Of a DNA stretch of 64,000 nucleotides, positions 27,812-37,247 are shown one piece after another. The stretch is from assembly GCF_014844075.1 (NCBI RefSeq), contig NZ_CP062165.1, forward strand, positions 1,178,001-1,242,000, read 5' to 3'. Positions within the stretch are counted from its first letter, which is position 1. Every line of letters begins with the position of its first letter. This DNA is from Paenibacillus sp. JNUCC-31. Its GTDB lineage: Bacteria > Bacillota > Bacilli > Paenibacillales > Paenibacillaceae. The position numbers were made by a program, and so were the translations under genes. Below the pieces are notes generated by a model. The model worked only from the letters and a program-made list of their open reading frames with translations, searched no databases and was not told the origin of the DNA.

Positions 27812-28675
27812 TCAAAAACTGTCTAATACAGCTCGTCTCATCGTCTCCACGGGAGCCGGAATGCCGAGCCAGTGTTCGAATGCTACGGCGCCCTGGTATA
27901 TAAACATGCCCAGACCACCATGCACGGTGCATCCACGCTGCCTTGCCTCGCGAAGCAGGCGTGTTTCCAGCGGATTGTAGATGAGGTCACTCACTGCTGC
28001 ATCTGCTCGAATGAGTGCAGGATCAACAGGTATGTCATCTACATGCGGATGCATGCCTGCAGCTGTCGTATTAATGACAATATCAGCCGAGGCGAGAACC
28101 TGGGCAGCTTCTTCCATGCCACTGCCTGTGATCTCTCCAAGTCCATGAGCACACAGATCAGAAGCAAGGGCAACGGCTCTGTCGGCAGTTCGGTTCAGTA
28201 TACTGATCCGTTCAGGCTTCTCTAAAGCAAGCGCATATATCACGCCTCTTGCTGCACCTCCTGCCCCAAGAACAGCGATACGCTTGCCCGCAAGTTCCGG
28301 AACAGCTTCTTCCTTCAAGGAACGCACATAACCAATACCATCCGTATTATACCCTGTCAGCTTGCCCTCTTCATTGACAATAGTGTTCACCGCTCCAATC
28401 AGGCGTGCACTTTCATCAATCACATCCAGATACTTCATGACCTGTTCTTTGTGGGGAATCGTTACATTCACACCACGGTATCCCAGCGCCACGATACCTC
28501 GAATGGCTGATTCCAGCTGCTCGGGACGAACATGCAATGGCATATACATTCCGTTCACTCCTGCAGCCTGAAGAGCCGCATTATGCATTGCAGGCGATTT
28601 GGAGTGCGCAATGGGATCGCCCATTACACCAAGCAAGACAGGAAGTGAGGGATTGGCATTTTTTTGTTCTGACAT
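27812..28675 (-). CDS. aroE: Shikimate dehydrogenase
   Basis: 287 residues. It reduces 3-dehydroshikimate with NADPH. The substrate site is GDPIAHSKSPAMHNAALQ and NVTIPHKEQVM with the catalytic Lys, GYNTDGIGYVRSL gives the Asn/Asp pair, and AVLGAGGAARGVIYAL is the NADPH-binding Rossmann loop with GGLGMFIYQGAVAFEHW near the end. The ATG at 28675 follows GGAGGCGG. It lies between yqeH and yhbY, the standard order. Confidence 0.97.
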   Translation of the reverse strand: MSEQKNANPSLPVLLGVMGDPIAHSKSPAMHNAALQAAGVNGMYMPLHVRPEQLESAIRGIVALGYRGVNVTIPHKEQVMKYLDVIDESARLIGAVNTIVNEEGKLTGYNTDGIGYVRSLKEEAVPELAGKRIAVLGAGGAARGVIYALALEKPERISILNRTADRAVALASDLCAHGLGEITGSGMEEAAQVLASADIVINTTAAGMHPHVDDIPVDPALIRADAAVSDLIYNPLETRLLREARQRGCTVHGGLGMFIYQGAVAFEHWLGIPAPVETMRRAVLDSF

Positions 28676-28716
28676 ACTTCCGCCTCCGATCTGATGAACA
28701 TGCTTCTAAGATTACA

Positions 28717-29844
28717 TTAGATCAAGGAAGGACGGATCAGTACACGAATACCTTTTGGAGCATGAACTGCAACAAGCGCCCCATTCTCACCGTTAACCTT
28801 AATCCAGCCCAGACCGGAAATGAATATATCCGACTGACTGCCACGTTTGATACGGAATTCATGTCTTGTCCATTCAGGCATGTCCGCTGCATCTTCACGC
28901 GTTGGTGGAGACAACAATTCACCCAGATGGCCACGATACAAGTCGTCTGCACGTTCAAGCTTCGTCCGGTGAATATCAAGCGCAGTGCTGATAAAACAAG
29001 TGAAGGACTGGCGATCCCCTTCTACAAAGTCAAATCGAGCCATGCCGCCAAAGAACAGCGTCTGACCAGAATTCAACTGATAAACGGCAGGTTTAAGCGG
29101 TTTTTCCGGCATAATGGCAGCCAGATCCTTACGGGATACAATTTCGCTGAAACGCCATGGGTATACAATACCCGGCGTATCAATAATAGCTTTTCCATCA
29201 TCCAGCGGAATATTAACCATATCCAGCGTCGTTCCCGGATAACGGGAGGTCGTAAGTTCCTGCTCCAGATCGCTGTAGTCACGGATCAGACGGTTAATCA
29301 ATGTCGATTTGCCCACATTAGTACCGCCAACCACATATACGTCACGATCTCCGCGATACGTCCCGACTAGCTCAAGCAGTCGGTCGAAGCCCTGATTTTG
29401 CTTTGCGCTGCATAGAACGACATCCACTGTACGCAAACCTTGTTCTTTGGCCTGCTTCTGCACCCAGTTACGAACCTTGTTCCAGTTGGTTACTTTGGGG
29501 AGCAGGTCCGTTTTGTTCACGGCAAGCAATACTGGATTGTTACCTACGAAACGCTGCAAACCGGAGATGATACTGCCATCAAAGTCAAACAGATCAACGA
29601 TATGGATGACAAGTGCATCCTTATCCCCGATTTTGCTCAGCAGGGCCAGGAATTCGTCCTGATCCACTGTAACGGATGATGACTCATTGTAATTTTTGAT
29701 ACGGAAACAACGCTGGCAAATGACCGGTTCACGATCCAACGCTTTCTCAGGGATGAAGCCTGGTAATTCAGGGTTTTCCGTTTGCAGATGCACGCCGCAT
29801 CCGCTGCATCTTACGGCAATATTGCCGTTATGCGGTTCTGTCAT
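28717..29844 (-). CDS. yqeH: Ribosome biogenesis GTPase YqeH
   Basis: 375 residues. The N-terminus has a treble-clef zinc finger (CSGCGVHLQ and CQRCFRI). The circularly permuted GTPase core follows: VNKTDLLP (G4), LCSAKQNQGFD (G5), then VGGTNVGKSTLINRL (G1) and DTPGIVYPW (G3). YqeH is needed for 30S subunit maturation. The start overlaps yqeG by 4 bases (ATGA). Confidence 0.97.
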   Translation of the reverse strand: MTEPHNGNIAVRCSGCGVHLQTENPELPGFIPEKALDREPVICQRCFRIKNYNESSSVTVDQDEFLALLSKIGDKDALVIHIVDLFDFDGSIISGLQRFVGNNPVLLAVNKTDLLPKVTNWNKVRNWVQKQAKEQGLRTVDVVLCSAKQNQGFDRLLELVGTYRGDRDVYVVGGTNVGKSTLINRLIRDYSDLEQELTTSRYPGTTLDMVNIPLDDGKAIIDTPGIVYPWRFSEIVSRKDLAAIMPEKPLKPAVYQLNSGQTLFFGGMARFDFVEGDRQSFTCFISTALDIHRTKLERADDLYRGHLGELLSPPTREDAADMPEWTRHEFRIKRGSQSDIFISGLGWIKVNGENGALVAVHAPKGIRVLIRPSLI

Positions 29845-30368
29845 TTCTTATTTTCCTCCTCAAGCCATAAGCCTTTCTTGCGCAAACTCGTTAGAGCAAT
29901 CCGTTCCACGCGCCGATTGAAGCGGGTCATGAAGCCTTCATCTCCAATGGAAATCGGCAACACCAGAACCGTATAGAGTCCCAGCCGATTACCTCCAAAG
30001 ACATCCGTAAGCATCTGATCGCCTACTACAATCGTTTTTTCTGGAGTTAACTCCATCATTTTCATTGCTCTACGAAACGGAACATTCGATGGTTTGCGTG
30101 CACTATGCACAAACTGGATATCCAGTGGCGTCGCAAACAGGGATACACGATTCAAATTGTTATTGGACACAATCATGAGCTGGAAACCAGCCTCTTTCAC
30201 ACGTGCGAACCACTCGATCAGTTCGGGCGTAGCGTCAGGGGCTTTGGCCCCAACGAGTGTATTGTCCAGATCAGTTATAATTCCACGGTAGCCTTGAGCG
30301 TATAGCTCTTCCAGATTAATGTCAAAAACCGTGTCTACACGCAGCTTGGGCATTAACATTTCAAACAA
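29841..30368 (-). CDS. yqeG: HAD-superfamily phosphatase YqeG (class IIIA)
   Basis: 175 residues. The HAD nucleophile motif is GIITDLDNTLVG (DxDxT) and motif III lies at KTIVVGDQMLTDVFGGNR. IMVSNNN is motif II. I place the start at a TTG (30368), because GAGGTG lies 6 bases upstream; an ATG at 30359 is the alternative, and the frame is open to 30395. It opens the yqeG-yqeH-aroE operon. Substrate unknown. Confidence 0.9.
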   Translation of the reverse strand: MFEMLMPKLRVDTVFDINLEELYAQGYRGIITDLDNTLVGAKAPDATPELIEWFARVKEAGFQLMIVSNNNLNRVSLFATPLDIQFVHSARKPSNVPFRRAMKMMELTPEKTIVVGDQMLTDVFGGNRLGLYTVLVLPISIGDEGFMTRFNRRVERIALTSLRKKGLWLEEENKK

Positions 30369-30477
30369 AGAAGTCACCTCAGTTTCATACGACACACTAT
30401 ATCACAAATCCGTCTTTCCTGAAAATGCATACAGCCCTGATGGGATGGGGAAAAAGGAAAAACGGGACAGGCGACAT

Positions 30478-32691
30478 CTATGCCCGTTCCGCTTTGAGTT
30501 CCTTACGCAGCTTCGAAGCTGTCTGGTATACTGCTTTCCAGTCATCTGCTGTTACAGACGCTGGACTATAGCGAGTCTGTTCAAACTTCGCAAGAAGTTC
30601 ATGAAAAGTCGCTGCTGCAGCCGGTTTTGCCTTGCTCCAGCGGGTTACCGATTCACGAAGTGTTTCGTGCCCGCTCCGGGTTAGCCCTTTCCGTCTCGCA
30701 TAACGAATCCAGCGCTCGGTCTCCGCCACAACCTTTTGTTCAGGAGTAAGCGGACCGCCTGTCCGAAGACGAAGCACAAAGAATCGAAGCGAGAAACGAT
30801 TACGCCAGAACATGTAAGCAACCCATAATACGATGATGGCTCCCGCAACCCAGATCACAAAAGCCGGGATGCTGGATGCAGCCTTTTCAGGTGAAGGAGT
30901 CGGCTCTTCTTCTTGTACCGGTTCCTCTTCAGGTTGTTCTTCAGGCTCATCTACGGGTTGTACATCCGGTTGTTCCGTGAGCAGCGGCATGTCAAAGCCC
31001 GGCGTCGCTTCCACCGGAATCCAGCCATACTCGCCAAAATAAACTTCAGCCCAGGAATGCGCATCTGCATTCGTAACGGTGTAGGTCGTCTCGATCTCGG
31101 CTCCCGGTTGGCGCGGAGCCTGCATATCGGAATTCAGCGACAGCTGACCAGGCGCGTAACCTTTCACCCAGCGGGCGGGAATACCCTCGGAGCGCGCCAT
31201 CATCACCAGCGCAGTTGAGAAGTAATCACAATACCCTTCACGAATGTCAAATAAAAACCCTTCAACAAAGTCACTGCTTACTTTTCGGGATAAATCCGGA
31301 TTGTTCGTGTAATCAAAATTTTGTTGTAAATAGTTTTGCAGTAATGCCACTTTTTCATACGGTGTATTTGCGGATGCTGTAATTTCGGTGGCCAGGTCCG
31401 TTACCCGATCAGGGAATCGGGATGGGAGCTGCAGGTACATATCATCTGCCGGATTGCTCGAATACAGATCATCAAAAGACTTTGTCCGGAGTTCGTCCTC
31501 CACAATGACTGGAGCTTCGGATACGAGCGTATATGTCTTCGGATATTGCGGTTGCTGACGGTCTGTTACGACATGCAGCTCTGCCTGTTCCGGATTCCAT
31601 AACATCCGGTCCGAATTGGCCTCTCCATTAACTGAAGTGACTTCAGCAATGGAATAGGCTCCGAAGAGGATAGGATACACATTGTCATTCAACATGGTTA
31701 CTTTTTGAGTGACTTGCTTGGTCTCCACGTTGCCGGATTCGTCATTCTTCAGAACCTGTCCTGCCTCAACATCCTCTGTCCCTCTTCGTCCCCGATCATC
31801 CCAACCTGTTCCTGTATATTCGGCACGCGTCTCACCGCGCCAGTAGCTGCGCTCATTGGTAGTGACGGACATGACAGGTGTGTAGTCAAAGTTAAATCCT
31901 CCGCCCAGCTTATTGTCTTCCCTGCTGTATCCCGACTCGGTCGCTGCCGGAATGTCCAGTGTTCCGTTGCCCGCCTGACTTGCCGAACTTCCGGTATAAT
32001 TACGCCATGCGGTATACGGGTCAGTCAAGGTTGGAGGGATTTCCGGCATGTTTACACTAGCTACGATAATCAAAGAAAATATGATGGCAATGTTGGCCAG
32101 TATTTTATAAGGATATCGGATAATTCGCTTCCACCCTTGTGGATATTGCAGTTGGAAATTACGGAAGTGCTGGCATACCAGCCATCCCATTCCCGCAAAC
32201 ATTACCCAGGCGATTTCAATCCAGAGTGGAACCTGGGTGAAGGAGTCAAGAATTCCCATCGAAATAATGTTAATGCCCAGAAAAACGAGAATGCGTGGTG
32301 TTGTGGTCACCAGACGAAGGGCTGCTTCAAGCATCACCCATGCACACAGGGAGAACCAGATGTATGGAGTCAGGTGCAGTATAAACTGCTCTGTACGCTC
32401 CATTAATGTGCCGTAAGGAATGTAAACCGCGTAATCGATTAATGTCTTATGCAAAATATAACCAATGACAACAGCCTTGATTATGGTTCGAATCATCATT
32501 TTGAAGGGGAGTATAATTTCCAGTAAACTGACCGCTGCAAGCGTCCATAGCACCAATGAAGTTGTTTCGGTATACCAGGTTTCCTGTGTAAATGAAATCC
32601 ACTGCATCCCAATCAGGAATATCCATAGCAACGAAGCTGCATGATACCAGGATCTTTTTCCCGCTGCCAGCTCTTTGCCTTTAGTACTCAT
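30478..32691 (-). CDS. Membrane transglutaminase-like protein (TgpA type)
   Basis: 737 residues. Seven or so membrane helices occupy the first ~220 residues. The periplasmic-side transglutaminase-like cysteine-peptidase domain (about 390-560) contains DIREGYCDYFSTALVMMARS with the catalytic Cys, NADAHSWAEVYFGEYGWIPV with the His, and VEATPGF with the Asp region. A Pro/Glu-rich linker, a last helix (IPAFVIWVAGAIIVLWVAY) and a DUF4129-like tail follow. The start overlaps the DUF58 gene by 4 bases. The MoxR/DUF58/transglutaminase set is a recurrent operon of unknown role, perhaps envelope protein assembly. Confidence 0.88.
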   Translation of the reverse strand: MSTKGKELAAGKRSWYHAASLLWIFLIGMQWISFTQETWYTETTSLVLWTLAAVSLLEIILPFKMMIRTIIKAVVIGYILHKTLIDYAVYIPYGTLMERTEQFILHLTPYIWFSLCAWVMLEAALRLVTTTPRILVFLGINIISMGILDSFTQVPLWIEIAWVMFAGMGWLVCQHFRNFQLQYPQGWKRIIRYPYKILANIAIIFSLIIVASVNMPEIPPTLTDPYTAWRNYTGSSASQAGNGTLDIPAATESGYSREDNKLGGGFNFDYTPVMSVTTNERSYWRGETRAEYTGTGWDDRGRRGTEDVEAGQVLKNDESGNVETKQVTQKVTMLNDNVYPILFGAYSIAEVTSVNGEANSDRMLWNPEQAELHVVTDRQQPQYPKTYTLVSEAPVIVEDELRTKSFDDLYSSNPADDMYLQLPSRFPDRVTDLATEITASANTPYEKVALLQNYLQQNFDYTNNPDLSRKVSSDFVEGFLFDIREGYCDYFSTALVMMARSEGIPARWVKGYAPGQLSLNSDMQAPRQPGAEIETTYTVTNADAHSWAEVYFGEYGWIPVEATPGFDMPLLTEQPDVQPVDEPEEQPEEEPVQEEEPTPSPEKAASSIPAFVIWVAGAIIVLWVAYMFWRNRFSLRFFVLRLRTGGPLTPEQKVVAETERWIRYARRKGLTRSGHETLRESVTRWSKAKPAAAATFHELLAKFEQTRYSPASVTADDWKAVYQTASKLRKELKAERA

Positions 32692-33935
32692 ACACTACCT
32701 CCCCCCATAACCGTTGGAAGCTCCTGTAGATGGGAAACCGTGAAGGATCTGGTTCCTCTTCCGCGCAGCATGGCATTCCATTCAGCACTCCGGCGGGATT
32801 CACTGGTGTCCGTCAGAATATGGCACGGGGTCATCCCCCGCGTATCCGCCCATCGCAGCAGTTCCAATACCTTTTCATCCTTCTGGGGAGAAATCACTAC
32901 AAAATAAGCGCCCTGAGGCAGCTGACGCGTCATTTTCTCCACACCTGGCAGCAGCCGATTGTCCTGGCCGTTATATTGGATATCCACCAGATGATGCATC
33001 ATCTTTTGCCGTTCCAGCAGACTTTCGCTTGGTGCAAAAAATGCAGTATTCTCCGACAGTGTCAGCAATCCCATACCCATTCTTTCTCTTGAGCCATACT
33101 CCAGCAGGGAAGCAGCCGTGGATACAGCCAGTTCAAAGGCCTCACCGTGTTCGTAGCTGCCTGCAAGCGCATCAAGCACCAGAATCGTTTTCGGTACAGA
33201 CTCATGTTCAAATTCCTTGGACTTCCACGCTCCCGTCTTCGCAGTAGCGTTCCAGTGGATGCGGGAAAGACGGTCTCCGTACACATAATCACGCACGCCA
33301 TTGATCTGGGTCGTTTCCCTTCGCGAGCGGGTTAGAGCCGTCTGCGGACCCGATAACCGTGATTTGCGGTCATACAGCTGCCAGTATGGAATAAATACCG
33401 TTCGTGGCAACACCCGAAACTCTCCTTTGGCCTTGAATGTTCCTCGATGTTCGATCAGTCCAAAGATGTCTTCGCTGGCACATTCCGTCTCTGAAAAGAC
33501 ATACTTCCCCCGCTCCAGCGGTGGGGTTTGAAATGATAAATTCCCATACCCTCGCATGTTCGGGATCAGGCTTTCTTTGAAAGACCAGGATTCGCCGTTA
33601 TGCCGATGCAGCATTTCTCGCACTACGACATAAGGAAGTGGCAAAAATCCCGGAATGTTCAGACTTAATTGCACCTGTACCTGGTCACCTGCATGCAGCA
33701 ATTCTTCATGATCCTGACCGGAAGAGAGCTTGCGCACGCCTTGGACACGCCTTACTCCGCCAAACCCGGCAATCGCCAGATAAAGACAAAGCAGGGTCAC
33801 CATGGACAGCAGCATCAGGGAGGTCTTCCCACCCTGGAACAAAACATAAGCCAAACAGCACATCCACACCGCCGCGATGCTCCAAACGCGGGGGTGGCGG
33901 ATTCCCCTTCTGACTGTACTCAAAAGCGGCTTCAT
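32688..33935 (-). CDS. DUF58 domain-containing protein
   Basis: 415 residues. Two N-terminal membrane helices (VWSIAAVWMCCLAYVLF, LMLLSMVTLLCLYLAI) precede an Ig-like segment and the DUF58 module with VRDYVYGDRLSRIHWNATAK, the family's YxxGDxxxxIxW signature, and a von Willebrand A-like core (TILVLDALAGS). It begins at ATG 33935, six bases after the moxR stop, and has no clear ribosome binding site, so it is probably translationally coupled. It forms an operon with moxR and the transglutaminase gene. Confidence 0.9.
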   Translation of the reverse strand: MKPLLSTVRRGIRHPRVWSIAAVWMCCLAYVLFQGGKTSLMLLSMVTLLCLYLAIAGFGGVRRVQGVRKLSSGQDHEELLHAGDQVQVQLSLNIPGFLPLPYVVVREMLHRHNGESWSFKESLIPNMRGYGNLSFQTPPLERGKYVFSETECASEDIFGLIEHRGTFKAKGEFRVLPRTVFIPYWQLYDRKSRLSGPQTALTRSRRETTQINGVRDYVYGDRLSRIHWNATAKTGAWKSKEFEHESVPKTILVLDALAGSYEHGEAFELAVSTAASLLEYGSRERMGMGLLTLSENTAFFAPSESLLERQKMMHHLVDIQYNGQDNRLLPGVEKMTRQLPQGAYFVVISPQKDEKVLELLRWADTRGMTPCHILTDTSESRRSAEWNAMLRGRGTRSFTVSHLQELPTVMGGGSV

Positions 33936-33938
33936 CAA

Positions 33939-34895
33939 TTATTGTCCCATGGAGACGGGCACACGAACCTGCTGAAGAACGGAATTCAGTACGGCTTCAG
34001 AGCTCATGCTGTCCAGTCTCGATTCGGGACGCAACACGATCCGATGGGAGATAACGTAAGGCGCCATCGTTTTCACGTCATCCGGAAGCACGTAATCACG
34101 TTCCTGCAAAAAGGCAAAAGCCTTCACGGCCATCATGAATGAAATGGCTGCCCGCGGGCTGGCGCCCAGCAATACGGATGGGTGGGAGCGAGTTTGGCGA
34201 ACCACATCAAGCAAATAATCCATCACCGGATCGCCGATGAACACTTCCTTGATCTCCTGCTGAATCACAGAAATCTGATCCATATGGGTTACGGATTCAA
34301 GCCGGTCAACAGGCTGACCCGACTGATGCTGTTTCAAAAGCATTTTCTCGATATCCTTGTCTGGGTAACCCAGACTTATTTTCAACATGAACCGGTCGAG
34401 CTGCGCTTCCGGCAATGTATACGTCCCTTCAAAATCGATTGGATTCTGGGTTGCGCAGAGCATAAATGGATGGGGCAGATCATATGTATCGCCGTCTACG
34501 GTTACACTGCGCTCCTCCATGACTTCCAGCAATGCGGACTGCGTTTTCGTTGTGGCCCGGTTAATCTCGTCTGCCAGCAAAATGTTGGTCATGACCGGAC
34601 CCGGACGGAAGTAAAAGCGCTCATCACGCGGGTGGAACACGGAAACTCCCGTAATGTCACTTGGTAAGATATCAGGATTACATTGAATACGACGGTACTC
34701 ACCACGCATGGACTTGGATAATGCTTTAACCAATTGCGTCTTGCCTGTTCCCGGTACGTCTTCAATTAGAACGTGTCCGCCTGCAAGCAAAGCTGTGAGC
34801 AAAAGTTGAATTTCAAAGGATTTCCCCATTATGCAAGATTCCAGATTAGAACGAACAGCTGAAATGATTTGGATCGACTCTTTGCGCACAGGCAT
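33939..34895 (-). CDS. MoxR-family AAA+ ATPase
   Basis: 318 residues from the ATG at 34895, preceded by AGGAGG; the frame is open to 34964 but without such a site. Walker A is EDVPGTGKTQLVKAL, Walker B ILLADEINRATTKTQSALLE, sensor 1 CATQNPIDFEGTYTLPEAQ and the C-terminal arginine/sensor 2 segment GASPRAAISFMMAVKAF. MoxR ATPases act as chaperones for the assembly of partner complexes with von Willebrand A-type proteins, and here the partner is the adjacent DUF58 protein. Confidence 0.95.
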   Translation of the reverse strand: MPVRKESIQIISAVRSNLESCIMGKSFEIQLLLTALLAGGHVLIEDVPGTGKTQLVKALSKSMRGEYRRIQCNPDILPSDITGVSVFHPRDERFYFRPGPVMTNILLADEINRATTKTQSALLEVMEERSVTVDGDTYDLPHPFMLCATQNPIDFEGTYTLPEAQLDRFMLKISLGYPDKDIEKMLLKQHQSGQPVDRLESVTHMDQISVIQQEIKEVFIGDPVMDYLLDVVRQTRSHPSVLLGASPRAAISFMMAVKAFAFLQERDYVLPDDVKTMAPYVISHRIVLRPESRLDSMSSEAVLNSVLQQVRVPVSMGQ

Positions 34896-35031
34896 GTGGT
34901 CTAACCTCCTAAAAAAGCATACAGATTTCCTTTTATTGTACATGATCCACGGTCGCGAGTACACTCGAAGGAACTCAACATTTGTTTCCAGCCGTCAGAT
35001 TCACCGCAGTTCTCGCATGATTACGACAAAA

Positions 35032-35063
35032 AGAGGCCCGGATAGAAGTTATCCGAAGCCTCT
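35032..35063 (-). terminator. Terminator after spoVAE
   Basis: AGAGGC and GGATA pair with GCCTCT and TATCC, and TTTTTGTC follows on the minus strand, 40 bases past the spoVAE stop. Confidence 0.82.
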
Positions 35064-35102
35064 GCTGACTACTATCTATAACGGCTGCCCCTGCATGCCT
35101 GA

Positions 35103-35453
35103 TTACCCTTTGGGTCGAACGACCAATGCCGCGAGAAACGAAAAAATAATCGCTGACGAAATCCCGGCGGCAGTCAGATCAAATATTCCGGTAATGACAC
35201 CGATCCAGCCTTCTTTCTCCAGTTCCGTCAATGCCCCGTGCACGAGGGAGTTACCAAAACTGGTAATGGGGATGGATGCCCCCGCACCTGCAAATTTGAC
35301 AAGTGGATCATACAAGCCAAACGCATCTGCCACAGCACCGGCAACAACAAGTGTACTCATCGTGTGAGCAGGAGTCAGTTTGACACCATCCATCAGCAGC
35401 TGTCCCACGACACATATCAACCCACCAACAATAAATGCCCATAAAAACTGCAT
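35103..35453 (-). CDS. spoVAE: Stage V sporulation protein AE (SpoVAEb)
   Basis: 116 residues, entirely hydrophobic with about four membrane helices (FLWAFIVGGLICVVGQLLMD, TMSTLVVAGAVADAFGLYDP, AGASIPITSFGNSLVHGAL, GVITGIFDLTAAGISSAIIF). It is part of the SpoVA channel of the spore inner membrane that moves calcium-dipicolinate in sporulation and out in germination. The ATG at 35453 lies 3 bases after spoVAD. It is the last gene of the operon; only the C, D and E genes are present here. Confidence 0.92.
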   Translation of the reverse strand: MQFLWAFIVGGLICVVGQLLMDGVKLTPAHTMSTLVVAGAVADAFGLYDPLVKFAGAGASIPITSFGNSLVHGALTELEKEGWIGVITGIFDLTAAGISSAIIFSFLAALVVRPKG

Positions 35454-35456
35454 TCC

Positions 35457-36473
35457 TTACCCCTCCTTTTCTATGGCTACAGCATGAGCAATACAAGGAA
35501 TGCTCTCGCCCTGCTGGTATGAAAGCGGAGATAACAACGCACCGGTAGCAACAACGAGCACCTTCTTGAGCTCACCCTTTTGCATCCGATTCAGGATGTG
35601 ACCATAGGTCACGCTCGCCGAACAACCGCAGCCGCTTCCTCCGGCCACAACCTGAGGCTGCTTCTCCAGGTCATAAATCATCAGACCGCAGTCATTGAAC
35701 ACGGTCTGTTCCATCGGTATGCCCTCTTTGTGCAAAAGCTCCTTAACAATCGGTAATCCAACCGAGGCAAGATCCCCCGTAACAATGAGATCGTAATATC
35801 CAGGTTCAAGCCCTGTATCACGAAAATGGGAAACAATGGTGTCCGCCGCCGCTGGAGCCATGGCTGCCCCCATGTTAAACGGGTCCTTGATGCCCATATC
35901 CATGACTCTGCCAATAGTTGCACGGGTCACAACAGGGCCATCACCCGTTCGGGATACCACGCTGCATCCTGAGCCAGTTACGGTATACTGGGCATAAGGC
36001 GGTTTCTGAGAGCCATATTCCGTGGGGTAACGGAACTGTTTCTCAACCGTACAGTTATGACTGACCGTGCCAGCGAGTACATAGTCTCCGCCACCAGAAT
36101 CCACAATAAGGGAAGCCAGAGCCAGTGTCTCCATGGAAGTGGAACAGGCACCAAAGACGCCGAGATAAGGAACGCCCAGTTTACGAGCCGAAAATGAACT
36201 GCTGATAATCTGGTTCATCAGATCCCCTCCGACAAAAAACTGAAGCTCTTCCTTTGTAATATTCGCATTGATTAATGCCATTTGAGTCGCCTGTTCGAGC
36301 AGCTTGCGCTCTGCCTTTTCCCAGGTTTTCTCCCCTAACTCCAGGTTATCGTACACGTAGTCGAAATCGGATGCCAAGGGACCTTGTCCTTCATCGGGAC
36401 CGACTACAGTTGCTCTGCCGATAATGCGCGGACGATTCTCAAACTGCCAGGATTGACGGCCGATTCGTTTCAT
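35457..36473 (-). CDS. spoVAD: Stage V sporulation protein AD
   Basis: 338 residues, soluble, thiolase-like fold. Conserved stretches include GVFGACSTSMETLALAS with a Cys in the thiolase-like active-site position, VGPDEGQGPLASDFD near the start, GSGCSVVSRTGDGPVV and GSGCGCSASVTYGHIL. SpoVAD binds dipicolinic acid on the outer face of the spore inner membrane. The ATG overlaps the spoVAC stop by 4 bases. Confidence 0.95.
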   Translation of the reverse strand: MKRIGRQSWQFENRPRIIGRATVVGPDEGQGPLASDFDYVYDNLELGEKTWEKAERKLLEQATQMALINANITKEELQFFVGGDLMNQIISSSFSARKLGVPYLGVFGACSTSMETLALASLIVDSGGGDYVLAGTVSHNCTVEKQFRYPTEYGSQKPPYAQYTVTGSGCSVVSRTGDGPVVTRATIGRVMDMGIKDPFNMGAAMAPAAADTIVSHFRDTGLEPGYYDLIVTGDLASVGLPIVKELLHKEGIPMEQTVFNDCGLMIYDLEKQPQVVAGGSGCGCSASVTYGHILNRMQKGELKKVLVVATGALLSPLSYQQGESIPCIAHAVAIEKEG

Positions 36474-36973
36474 AGATGCCCACCTCCGAATCCAAGACAG
36501 GCATAGACGATGCCTACAATAAACGCTGCCACTACACCAAAAACGATAACTGAGCCGGCGAGTTTAAACATGTTGGCCCCCACACCCAGCACCAATCCCT
36601 CAGCGCGATGCTCCAGCGCAGCCGAACACATCGAGTTGGCAAATCCGGTAACCGGTACCGCTGTTCCTGCCCCGGCCCATTGGGCAATTTTATCGTAGAC
36701 CCCAAGGCAGGTCAGGATAACCGAAATGAGGATCATAACCGCAACGGTTGGACTGGCAGCTTCCTTGGATGTCATATGGAACGCGGCCATAAAAGCTTCC
36801 TGGATCGCCTGTCCAATGACGCACACGAATCCGCCAACGAAGAAAGCTTTGATACAGTTCGCCCAGATTGGACGGGCAGGCTCATGTTTTTTGGCGACTT
36901 TTTTATATTCCTGTTCGCTGATGGACAGGGATGAAGATTTTTTCCCATTACCTGACTTCTCTTGAGCTGGCAA
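36470..36973 (-). CDS. spoVAC: Stage V sporulation protein AC
   Basis: 167 residues. A short basic N-terminus precedes four membrane helices (CIKAFFVGGFVCVIGQAIQE, VAVMILISVILTCLGVYDKI, GAGTAVPVTGFANSMCSAAL, LAGSVIVFGVVAAFIVGIV). SpoVAC behaves as a mechanosensitive channel in the dipicolinate transport complex. The start codon is a TTG at 36973 with GGGAGG 9 bases upstream. No convincing sigma-G promoter is visible upstream. Confidence 0.93.
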   Translation of the reverse strand: MPAQEKSGNGKKSSSLSISEQEYKKVAKKHEPARPIWANCIKAFFVGGFVCVIGQAIQEAFMAAFHMTSKEAASPTVAVMILISVILTCLGVYDKIAQWAGAGTAVPVTGFANSMCSAALEHRAEGLVLGVGANMFKLAGSVIVFGVVAAFIVGIVYACLGFGGGHL

Positions 36974-37163
36974 GATTTAGAACCTCCCTTGAAATCAAAA
37001 TGAGTCAACAGCTAATGACGACTTGTACTGTGTGTAACCCTATATTCATTGTTTGTTAATGTTGGGAAGGTTATGTATCCGGCGAATGACAGCATTTGTT
37101 TCCAGCTCCATGAAGTAGCCGAATCCAGATGAGTTACGCAGCCGGTTCAGAACTGTGATTCAT

Positions 37164-37247
37164 TTATAAATAAAGCAGAACAATCACGAGCAGAATAAAA
37201 AGAACGATACAAAGGATGGTTTCATTGCCTTCATTTGGCGGCCTCAT
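37164..37247 (-). CDS. 27-residue YjcZ-like membrane peptide
   Basis: An ATG at 37247, preceded by GAGGGAG at 10 bases, opens 27 codons: a polar start MRPPNEGNETI followed by a hydrophobic helix (LCIVLFILLVIVLLYL) and TAA. The composition resembles the small YjcZ-type sporulation peptides of Bacillales, whose C-terminal half has LFILLVIV. It lies upstream of spoVAC in the same direction and is too short for ordinary gene callers. Role unknown; a single-pass membrane peptide made during sporulation is my inference. Confidence 0.6.
   Translation of the reverse strand: MRPPNEGNETILCIVLFILLVIVLLYL

Noticed and set aside
28537..29370. 277-codon plus-strand frame
   Set aside because: Antisense to aroE and yqeH; no plausible domain.
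31705..32406. 233-codon plus-strand frame
   Set aside because: Antisense to the transglutaminase gene, no start signal and Cys/His-rich nonsense composition.
36974..37080. Sigma-G promoter of spoVAC
   Set aside because: Several -35-like or -10-like elements occur, but none pair with 17-19 base spacing.
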